Shown: one piece after another, positions 1 through 4,845 of the stretch
How the letters are laid out: the number at the start of each line of letters is the position of its first letter
Position numbering within the stretch: the first letter of the stretch is position 1
DNA from: Sphingomonas sp.
Lineage (GTDB): Bacteria > Pseudomonadota > Alphaproteobacteria > Sphingomonadales > Sphingomonadaceae
Length of the DNA stretch: 6,375 bases
Direction: 5' to 3'
Assembly: GCA_013812805.1 (NCBI GenBank)
Contig: JACCSV010000341.1
Location: forward strand, 1-6,375
Position numbers and translations under genes: made by a program
Notes under the pieces: model-generated
Databases searched by the model: none
Told to the model about the DNA's origin: nothing
The model's input: only the letters and a program-made list of their open reading frames with translations

Positions 1-59
1 CCGCCGCACTGGACGCGGCGCCACGGCTCTGCGAGGGCGCGGCTCGCCAGATTCATTAG
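1..59 (+). CDS. C-terminal tail of an upstream gene, possibly aroQ (partial)
   Basis: From base 3 one frame reads 18 codons and ends in TAG at 57-59; the tail is AALDAAPRLCEGAARQIH. It is rich in alanine and arginine, as expected for the end of a helical protein. The stop lies directly against the accB ribosome binding site, which suggests the same transcript. In many alphaproteobacteria the gene before accB is aroQ (type II 3-dehydroquinate dehydratase), and an alanine-rich final helix would fit. The identity comes from gene order only, because too little protein is present to recognise. Other frames are also open here, so even the coding status is tentative. Confidence 0.35.
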   Translation, partial: AALDAAPRLCEGAARQIH

Positions 60-63
60 GGGA
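58..63 (+). promoter_or_regulatory. Ribosome binding site of accB
   Basis: AGGGGA lies 7 bases before the ATG at 71 and overlaps the stop codon of the upstream frame. It decides the accB start in favour of ATG 71 over the in-frame ATG at 110, which has no purine-rich sequence before it. Confidence 0.6.
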
Positions 64-70
64 CATTCGC

Positions 71-544
71 ATGGCCCGATCCGCCTCCACCGACGCAACT
101 GACGGCCCGATGCGCATCGATCCCGCGCAGGTCCGCGAACTTGCTGAGCTATTGACCGTCAACCAGCTGACCGAGATCGAGATCGCCGACGGCGACCGGC
201 GCATCCGCGTCCGCCGCGATGCCGCGCCGTCCGTGGCGGCCGCTCCTGCTCCAGCAGCAGCGGCGGCGGCACCCGCGGCGGCCACGGCGCCCGCTGCGGA
301 ATCCTCGGTCGGCGACGCGGTTCGCTCGCCGATGGTCGGCACCGCCTTCCTCTCCGCCGAGCCCGGCGGCAAGCCGTTCGTCAGCGTCGGCGACCCGGTC
401 AAGCCCGGCGATACATTGCTGATCGTCGAGGCGATGAAGGTGATGAACCCGATCACCTCGCCCGGCGGCGGAATCGTCAAGCAGATCTTGATCGAGGACG
501 GGCAGCCGGTGGAGTTCGACCAGCCGCTGGTGGTGATCGCTTAA
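71..544 (+). CDS. accB: Acetyl-CoA carboxylase biotin carboxyl carrier protein (BCCP)
   Basis: This 157-residue protein is the cytosolic biotin carrier of acetyl-CoA carboxylase. Its biotin is carboxylated by AccC and passes the carboxyl group to acetyl-CoA on AccA/AccD, the first committed step of fatty acid synthesis. The order of parts is typical. Residues 14-50 form the N-terminal segment (RIDPAQVRELAELL, then TEIEIADGDRRIRV). Residues 51-78 are an Ala/Pro linker. Residues 82-157 are the biotinyl domain, with the biotinylation motif EAMKVMNP and the acceptor lysine at K123. The paired SPMVGT and glycine-rich turns of the lipoyl/biotinyl fold are present. The length matches BCCPs of this group. 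The start at 71 is backed by AGGGGA. The in-frame ATG at 110 would still keep the whole conserved part. accC follows with no gap. Confidence 0.96.
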   Translation: MARSASTDATDGPMRIDPAQVRELAELLTVNQLTEIEIADGDRRIRVRRDAAPSVAAAPAPAAAAAAPAAATAPAAESSVGDAVRSPMVGTAFLSAEPGGKPFVSVGDPVKPGDTLLIVEAMKVMNPITSPGGGIVKQILIEDGQPVEFDQPLVVIA

Positions 545-1894
545 GTGGCCATCCAAAAGCTGCTGATCGCCAACCGCGGCGAAATCGCGCTGCGCATTCA
601 CCGCGCGTGCCACGAGATGGGCATTCGCACCGTCGCGGTCCATTCGACTGCCGACGCCGACGCCATGCACGTGCGCCTGGCCGACGAGACGGTGTGCATC
701 GGCCCGCCCGCGGCGACGGATTCCTACCTCAACATTCCCAACATCATCTCCGCCGCCGAAGTGGTCCACGCCGACGCCATCCACCCGGGCTACGGTTTCC
801 TGTCCGAAAACGCGCAGTTCGCCGAGATCGTCGAGCTTCACGGGATCACCTGGGTCGGGCCCAAGCCCGAGCATATCCGGATCATGGGCGACAAGATCGA
901 GGCCAAGCGCACCGCCGCCAAGCTCGGACTGCCGCTCGTTCCCGGCTCCGACGGCGCGCTCGAAAGCGTCGCCGACGCCCACGCGCTGGCCAACGAGATC
1001 GGCTATCCGGTGCTGATCAAGGCGGCGTCCGGCGGCGGCGGGCGCGGGATGAAGGTCGTTGAAAGCGACGAGCAGCTCGAAAGCCTGATGAGCCAGGCAG
1101 CGTCCGAAGCGGCAGCCGCGTTCGGCGACGACACCGTCTACATGGAAAAATATCTCGCCGACCCCCGCCACATCGAATTCCAGGTGTTCGGCGACGGCGA
1201 AGGCAACGCCATCCACCTCGGCGAGCGCGACTGCTCGCTGCAGCGCCGCCACCAGAAAGTGCTCGAGGAAGCGCCCTCGCCGGCGATCACGGAGGAAGAG
1301 CGCGAGCGGATGGGCGAAGTGGTCCGCAAGGCGATGGCCGGAATGAGCTATCGCGGCGCCGGAACCATCGAATTCCTCTACGAGAACAAGGAATTCTACT
1401 TCATCGAGATGAACACCCGGCTGCAGGTCGAGCATCCGGTGACGGAGATGATCAGCGGCACCGACCTGGTTCGCGAGCAGATCCGAATTGCCCAGGGCGA
1501 CGGCCTGTCCTGCGGCCAGGACCAGATCCGACTGCACGGCCACGCGATCGAGTGCCGGATCAACGCCGAGGACCCGCAGACCTTCGTCCCCTCGCCCGGC
1601 GTGGTGAAGAATTACGTCGCTCCCGGCGGGATGCACGTGCGCGTCGATAGCGGCCTCTACACCGGCTATCGGGTCCCGCCTTATTACGACAGCATGATCG
1701 GCAAGCTGATCGTCTACGGCAAGACCCGCGAGCGCTGCATCATGCGCCTCAAGCGTGCGCTGGAAGAATATGTCATCGAGGGGATGAAGACGACGATCCC
1801 GCTCCACCAGCGGCTGGTCCGCGACCCCGAATTCCTCGCCGGCGACTATACGATCAAATGGCTGGAGGACTGGCTGGAGAAAAACCCGGCGTAG
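545..1894 (+). CDS. accC: Acetyl-CoA carboxylase, biotin carboxylase subunit
   Basis: This subunit carboxylates the biotin of AccB using ATP and bicarbonate. At 449 residues it has the same length as E. coli AccC. The N-terminal domain opens with KLLIANRGEIALRI (5-18). An ATP-grasp domain follows, with the glycine-rich loop SGGGGRGMK (162-170), then the C-terminal domain with GYRVPPYYDSMIGK. Every active-site residue I checked against the E. coli enzyme is present: K117 (K116 in E. coli), K159, H209, K238, E276, E288, N290, R292 and R338. The enzyme should therefore be active. The start is GTG at 545, immediately after the accB stop (TAAGTG). Translation is probably coupled to accB, since only a weak GGTGG-type sequence precedes it inside accB. 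A hairpin begins on the last base of the stop codon. Confidence 0.97.
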   Translation: MAIQKLLIANRGEIALRIHRACHEMGIRTVAVHSTADADAMHVRLADETVCIGPPAATDSYLNIPNIISAAEVVHADAIHPGYGFLSENAQFAEIVELHGITWVGPKPEHIRIMGDKIEAKRTAAKLGLPLVPGSDGALESVADAHALANEIGYPVLIKAASGGGGRGMKVVESDEQLESLMSQAASEAAAAFGDDTVYMEKYLADPRHIEFQVFGDGEGNAIHLGERDCSLQRRHQKVLEEAPSPAITEEERERMGEVVRKAMAGMSYRGAGTIEFLYENKEFYFIEMNTRLQVEHPVTEMISGTDLVREQIRIAQGDGLSCGQDQIRLHGHAIECRINAEDPQTFVPSPGVVKNYVAPGGMHVRVDSGLYTGYRVPPYYDSMIGKLIVYGKTRERCIMRLKRALEEYVIEGMKTTIPLHQRLVRDPEFLAGDYTIKWLEDWLEKNPA

Positions 1895-1912
1895 GCTGTC
1901 CGGGGGACAGCC
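1894..1912 (+). terminator. Hairpin at the end of accC, possible terminator
   Basis: GGCTGTCC, a GGG loop and GGACAGCC form a perfect 8-bp stem that starts on the last base of the accC stop codon. No T-run follows, so it is not a textbook intrinsic terminator. It could mark the 3' end of the transcript, protect it from exonucleases, or belong to a REP-like family. Confidence 0.4.
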
Positions 1913-1962
1913 GTGACGGGTTTCCGGCCTGAACGCGCGGCACGGCGGGCGTCCGCTTAAGC

Positions 1963-2000
1963 CGCTAATGTCCGCTTCGAGTGAAAAGCGGACATTAGCG
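1963..2000. repeat. Perfect palindromic element, 15-bp arms (copy 1)
   Basis: CGCTAATGTCCGCTT (1963-1977) and AAGCGGACATTAGCG (1986-2000) are perfect inverted repeats around an 8-base loop. The core ATGTCCGCTT/AAGCGGACAT is, from memory, a palindrome widely dispersed in alphaproteobacterial intergenic regions, where it often gives spurious proteins starting MSA. An extra GTCCGCTT at 1951-1958 repeats part of the left arm. The right arm could therefore also pair there. Confidence 0.75.
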
Positions 2001-2450
2001 CTGCTTGGAAAAGCCTCTACCCAGGTGCACAATCACTTCGTGCAGCGCGGTAGCCTGATTGTCAGGAGCATATGGGCCGCATGCCTGCTGATTGCGGCCG
2101 CAAATCACGCCCGCATTCTGCTCCAGCGCGGGCTCTTCTGGGACTATGGCGGAGTCGCCTGGACGAGTGCTGCTTACTGGTCCAGCCTCACTATCCTGGA
2201 CCCCATCGCGGCAGCCCTCCTCTTTGCCCGTCCAAAGGTGGGCATCGTGAGCGTCATCCTGCTCATCATAACCAACGTCGTCCACAATCTCTTCGTAACA
2301 GCGGGTCATTCGTCGGACGGGGCATTGCTAAGCCGCATTGCTTCAAGCCCCCTAATCCTTAGCCAGCTCGCTTTCTTGATGTTGGTGGCCGCCACTGCTC
2401 GCATCGCCTGGAGAGGGTCGGAGAGCAGCAGACAATTGCGACCGCACTAG
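1968..2450 (+). CDS. Four-helix membrane protein of unknown function
   Basis: I do not recognise a named family. The 160-residue reading frame shows four hydrophobic stretches, at about residues 34-52, 67-87, 91-111 and 127-147. The loops contain NHARILLQRGLFWDYGG, an aromatic- and charge-bearing segment after helix 1, then WTSAAYWSSLTILDP and NVVHNLF. This pattern of well-spaced helices with Asn, His, Asp and Tyr at their edges looks like a real small integral membrane protein of the inner membrane. The start is doubtful. ATG 1968 lies inside the left arm of a palindrome, has no ribosome binding site, and the first 20 or so residues look unlike the rest. GTG at 2025 or 2040 would leave all four helices intact, though neither has a strong binding site. 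The gene stands alone, between accC and a MarR regulator, in less GC-rich DNA. A second, decayed copy of the palindrome follows its stop. Confidence 0.65.
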   Translation: MSASSEKRTLALLGKASTQVHNHFVQRGSLIVRSIWAACLLIAAANHARILLQRGLFWDYGGVAWTSAAYWSSLTILDPIAAALLFARPKVGIVSVILLIITNVVHNLFVTAGHSSDGALLSRIASSPLILSQLAFLMLVAATARIAWRGSESSRQLRPH

Positions 2451-2456
2451 CAACCT

Positions 2457-2488
2457 GAATTTCTGCTGCGGGTGGAAAGCGGACATTC
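2457..2488. repeat. Decayed copy of the same palindromic element (copy 2)
   Basis: GAATTTCTGCT (2457-2467) and AGCGGACATTC (2478-2488) pair at 9 of 11 positions, with one more G-T wobble and one mismatch. The right arm shares AGCGGACATT with copy 1, and the left arm is AATGTCCGCT with two changes. It starts 7 bases after the stop of the membrane-protein gene, so that gene lies between two copies. Confidence 0.55.
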
Positions 2489-2605
2489 GCACCGCTGGCG
2501 TGAAGGGCAGCATCTGGCCGAAGCGGCCTGGCTGCTTTCAGCGCGGGACTAGAAGAAGCGACCTTTGAGCCTCCCGACGTTCCAGCGGAGTCGCTCGGAA
2601 GCTGT

Positions 2606-2625
2606 GCAGTGAGCGATCTCAGTGC
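2606..2625. promoter_or_regulatory. Candidate MarR operator palindrome
   Basis: GCAGTGAG-CGAT-CTCAGTGC is a dyad with 7 of 8 arm positions paired; only G2609/G2622 fails. MarR-family dimers bind palindromes of about this size, often in their own promoters. This one lies about 85 bases before the MarR start codon, with no other gene between. The link to the regulator is inference. Confidence 0.35.
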
Positions 2626-2700
2626 GTAGCCGCCCAGATGCGAAGATCACTTAAATGCTGCGCGTCTCCATAGTCAGAGTTATCTGCAGGTCGGGCGATC

Positions 2701-2704
2701 GGAG
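2701..2704 (+). promoter_or_regulatory. Ribosome binding site of the MarR gene
   Basis: GGAG lies 6 bases before the GTG at 2711 and supports that non-ATG start. Confidence 0.55.
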
Positions 2705-2710
2705 ATTGAA

Positions 2711-3151
2711 GTGGCCAGTGCAGACACTGATCCGGCGATGAGGCTGCAGCACTTTGCCACCCGCCTCATCAGGATAGCCCGCACCACGCACAGGGAGCAC
2801 GCGCTCTCAAGCGCCCAATATTCGGTGATGGCGCTCCTGAACGACCACCCCGGCATGAGCGTGGTCGAGCTGGCACGCCGGGAGGGAGTCGCTCACCCCA
2901 CGATGAGCCGCCTGATTGCTGGCCTTCTCAAGCTCGCTTTCGTCAGCCGCTCGCCGGCCCCGGCGGATAAGCGGAGCAGTCATCTTCGGCTCACCCCCGC
3001 AGGACAGAAGCTCTACCTCGAAGTTGCCGAGCGCCGCATCATCTTGTTTCGCATGCTTCTGGCCCAACTCAGCCCTGCAGCGGTCGCGGAGATCCTGGCT
3101 GTGGCAGATCGGATAGCAGACCCGCTTGAAAAGGCATTCCGAAGCGAGTAA
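2711..3151 (+). CDS. MarR-family winged-helix transcriptional regulator
   Basis: This 146-residue protein has the length and layout of MarR-family dimeric repressors. Residues 8-30 form the N-terminal dimerisation helix. LSSAQYSVMALLNDHPG (32-48) is the start of the winged-helix domain. SVVELARREGVAHPTMSRLIAGLL (50-73) is the helix-turn-helix with its recognition helix. The wing follows as PADKRSSHLRLTPAGQ (84-99) with the family's D-x-R pair at D86 and R88. Residues 103-143 are the C-terminal dimerisation helices. Such proteins usually repress their own gene and a neighbour, and release DNA on binding small phenolic compounds or drugs. The ligand cannot be read from the sequence. The start is GTG 2711 with GGAG in front. 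A palindrome at 2606-2625 is a possible operator. The next gene, GT51-like, starts 52 bases after the stop and may be a target. Confidence 0.9.
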   Translation: MASADTDPAMRLQHFATRLIRIARTTHREHALSSAQYSVMALLNDHPGMSVVELARREGVAHPTMSRLIAGLLKLAFVSRSPAPADKRSSHLRLTPAGQKLYLEVAERRIILFRMLLAQLSPAAVAEILAVADRIADPLEKAFRSE

Positions 3152-3160
3152 CCGTCGATG

Positions 3161-3190
3161 ATGCGTAGCTTAGCTACGTATATTTTCTTC
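3161..3190 (+). terminator. Hairpin with T-rich tail between the MarR and GT51-like genes
   Basis: ATGCGTAGC (3161-3169) pairs with GCTACGTAT (3173-3181) around a TTA loop: nine pairs, one of them G-T. ATTTTCTTCT follows. This has the shape of an intrinsic terminator for the MarR gene. It ends just before the ribosome binding site of the next gene, so it could instead be an attenuator or a protein-binding dyad. TATATT at 3179-3184 also resembles a -10 box. Confidence 0.5.
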
Positions 3191-3191
3191 T

Positions 3192-3196
3192 GGAGG
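3192..3196 (+). promoter_or_regulatory. Ribosome binding site for a TTG start
   Basis: GGAGG lies 7 bases before the TTG at 3204. It is the strongest such site in the window and decides the unusual TTG start of the GT51-like gene. Confidence 0.7.
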
Positions 3197-3203
3197 TTCA
3201 AAG

Positions 3204-3881
3204 TTGCGTGGTAAGTGGCTCACCATCGGCGCCAGAGCGATAGCCGCAGGTTTGGCAACGATTGTGGCTGCCGCTTTGACTTACACGGCGGACGGCTACT
3301 TCGATGCCCAAAGAGACGCAAGGCTGCTTGCGCCTCGTGCCGACCGACTGATCGCTGAGGGCCGAGGAGCGGCAGGTCTGGGACATGGGCGAATCGAGCA
3401 GTTCTTGCTCGTAGACGATCCGAACTTCGGACGACATTCTGGCATCGATTTTTCTACCAGCGGAGCAGGTTTGACCACCCTGACTCAAGGACTCGGCAAG
3501 AGCCTTGGCTTCACGCGATTTCGCCCAGGCGTAAACAAGATACGCTTGATCGGTTATGCCATGGGTTTGGAACGGCGCCTCACCAAGGCTCAGATCATCG
3601 CGCTTTATTTGGATGAAGTCGGGATGGGGCGCGGCCCGAACGGTTGGATGACGGGCTTTTACGAGGCAAGCCGCAGCATCTACGGTCGCCCGCCCCATCT
3701 TCTGACTGAAGGCGAGTTCCTCTCGCTTGTTGCCGTGCCAATCGCTCCCCGAATGTTCGATCTCCAGCGCGGGAATGATGCTCTTCGAAGCCGTGTAGCG
3801 CGCATCCAGCGCTTGGTCGGAGGACAGTGCCAGCCAACTGGCCTGCGCGATGTTTGGCTTGAGGGCTGCGCAGCTCGATAA
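3204..3881 (+). CDS. Divergent, membrane-anchored GT51-type (transglycosylase domain) protein
   Basis: This 225-residue protein resembles the glycosyltransferase family 51 domain, which polymerises glycan strands from lipid II on the outer face of the inner membrane. One hydrophobic anchor spans about residues 6-27. Motif I reads DDPNFGRHSGID (71-82), where the family has EDxxFxxHxGxD. Motif II is LTTLTQGLGKSL (90-101), matching GSTITQQLAKNL. Motif III is NKIRLIGYAMGLERRLTK (111-128), followed by IIALYLDEVGMG (131-142) and a C-terminal stretch with GFYEASRSIYG. The fold is thus well supported, but the two catalytic glutamates are replaced: D71 in motif I and L115 where RKxxE has its Glu. From memory, a divergent single-domain group of this kind exists in related bacteria. 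There is no transpeptidase domain, so it compares with MtgA in size, not PBP1. It may be a weak enzyme, a binding protein or inactive. It starts at TTG with a strong GGAGG. Confidence 0.8.
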   Translation: MRGKWLTIGARAIAAGLATIVAAALTYTADGYFDAQRDARLLAPRADRLIAEGRGAAGLGHGRIEQFLLVDDPNFGRHSGIDFSTSGAGLTTLTQGLGKSLGFTRFRPGVNKIRLIGYAMGLERRLTKAQIIALYLDEVGMGRGPNGWMTGFYEASRSIYGRPPHLLTEGEFLSLVAVPIAPRMFDLQRGNDALRSRVARIQRLVGGQCQPTGLRDVWLEGCAAR

Positions 3882-4128
3882 GTACTTCCGTCCCGACGGC
3901 GCTGTGTCTTCTTATCGGAAAGCGCGGACCGTCTGCTTGAATGGCCGCGCAGGGAGCGGCCGCACGTCTCGCCAGGGACGATATTCAGCTTGTGGTTCCG
4001 CGGTCTTGAATGCTCAGTCTGCTGCTGGGGGCTAAGTGACATTAGCTTGAGGCGGGAGGCTGGCGGCCATTGAGCCGACCCGCGCAAACTTTAAACGGCC
4101 GTATGCGTTGCGTTGCCGGGAGGCTGCG
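3882..4128. other. Intergenic region between the GT51-like and TonB-like genes
   Basis: No convincing gene is present; the open stretch from 3850 to 4035 overlaps the GT51-like gene end and has no recognisable composition or binding site. GGCCGC (3943-3948) and GCGGCC (3956-3961) can form a 6-bp hairpin without a T-run. GCTAA/TTAGC at 4031-4046 contains GACATTAGC, which matches part of the right arm of palindrome copy 1. TTGAGC (4070-4075) and TTTAAA (4090-4095) loosely resemble promoter boxes, but their 14-base spacing is too short for a confident call. Confidence 0.4.
4118..4123 (+). promoter_or_regulatory. Ribosome binding site of the TonB-like gene
   Basis: GGGAGG lies 5 bases before ATG 4129. 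It selects that ATG over the TTG at 4108, which has no such site. Confidence 0.65.
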
Positions 4129-4845
4129 ATGTCGAGCTATCGCGGAAGCGGCAAGCAAGATCGGGCGAAGGCGATCGCCGCCGTCACGCTCGTTCATCTC
4201 GCGCTGGGCGCGGTGATCCTGAGCGGCCTCAACGTGGAAATTGTCCGCCAGGCGGTCGAGCGGATGCAGACCTTCGACATCCCGTTGCCCAAGCCGCCCC
4301 CTCCCCCGCCGCCACCGCCGCCGCCGCGCGAGCAGCGCCCACGTGAGCAGAAATCCGATCCGGGCGCTCCTGAAAAGAAGCCGGCGCCCTCCCCCGTTGT
4401 CGTTCCGAAGCCGGTGGTTGTGCTCCCGGTGCAGTCGCCGGTCCACACCGCCGACGTCGCCGGCACCGGCTCGGCCTCATCGGCAGGCTCCGGCGGGCGC
4501 GGCACCGGCATCGGCCTCGGCGGCACCGGCTCGGGAACCGGCGCCGGCGACGGTCGCGGCTTCACTCCGGCGCAGCGGATAGCGCGCATCCCCAACAGCG
4601 AATACCGGCGCTTCGTCAGCGCCAGCGGAATGCGCAGCGGACGCGTCGGAATCATGGTCAAGGTGAACACCGACGGCAGCCCGTCCAACTGCCGGATCAT
4701 GCACTCCAGCGGCAATCCGGCGGCGGATTTGCTGATGTGCCAACTGACGCTTCGCCACGTCCGCTTCAGCCCCGCGCGCGATCCGCAGGGCAGGCCGATC
4801 GCTCAGGACATCGGCTGGGCCCCCGACTGGAGCCCGTTCCGCTAG
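4129..4845 (+). CDS. TonB-like energy transducer
   Basis: This 238-residue protein has the three-part plan of TonB, which couples the proton motive force, through ExbB/ExbD, to outer-membrane receptors. A single N-terminal membrane anchor spans about 13-34 (AKAIAAVTLVHLALGAVILS). It contains H23, which may correspond to the conserved membrane histidine of TonB, though the serine four residues earlier is valine. A periplasmic spacer follows: eleven consecutive prolines (56-66), a Lys/Pro stretch, then a Gly/Ser/Thr-rich segment (112-144). The C-terminal domain (about 155-238) has GRVGIMVKVNTDGSPSNCRI and a pattern matching TonB_C, ending HVRFSPARDPQGRPIAQDI. Two cysteines, C188 and C204, could form a disulphide. 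No exbB, exbD or receptor gene is in the window, so the partner is unknown. It could be a dedicated paralogue or the main TonB. The start follows GGGAGG. The stop overlaps that of the opposing gene. Confidence 0.85.
   Translation: MSSYRGSGKQDRAKAIAAVTLVHLALGAVILSGLNVEIVRQAVERMQTFDIPLPKPPPPPPPPPPPREQRPREQKSDPGAPEKKPAPSPVVVPKPVVVLPVQSPVHTADVAGTGSASSAGSGGRGTGIGLGGTGSGTGAGDGRGFTPAQRIARIPNSEYRRFVSASGMRSGRVGIMVKVNTDGSPSNCRIMHSSGNPAADLLMCQLTLRHVRFSPARDPQGRPIAQDIGWAPDWSPFR

Larger units (their letters stand above)
2491..2710. other. Intergenic region upstream of the MarR gene
   Basis: I find no convincing gene here. A short hairpin, GGCCG-AAG-CGGCC at 2516-2528, could end the membrane-protein transcript, but it lacks a T-run. 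A 20-base imperfect palindrome at 2606-2625 is described separately. I could not identify a -35/-10 pair with confidence, although the MarR promoter should lie here. Confidence 0.4.

Noticed and set aside
61..70. GGACATTCGC just before the accB start, identical to 2481-2490
   Set aside because: No matching left arm is present nearby, and ten bases shared once may be chance; it is not called as a repeat copy.
149..2032. Long 627-residue open frame on the - strand opposite accB and accC
   Set aside because: It is the mirror of highly conserved genes in GC-rich DNA; its translation is rich in His, Arg and Asp repeats with no recognisable domain.
3198..3698. 166-residue open frame on the - strand opposite the GT51-like gene
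   Set aside because: The + strand frame carries clear family motifs and a strong ribosome binding site; the - strand translation resembles nothing.
3850..4035. 61-residue open frame after the GT51-like gene
   Set aside because: It overlaps the end of that gene, has no ribosome binding site and no recognisable features.
4070..4095. TTGAGC and TTTAAA as a promoter for the TonB-like gene
   Set aside because: Spacing of 14 bases is too short for a standard sigma-70 promoter and the boxes match poorly.
4194..4758. Several open frames on both strands inside the TonB-like gene
   Set aside because: They follow from the proline- and glycine-rich GC repeats of that gene and have skewed composition.
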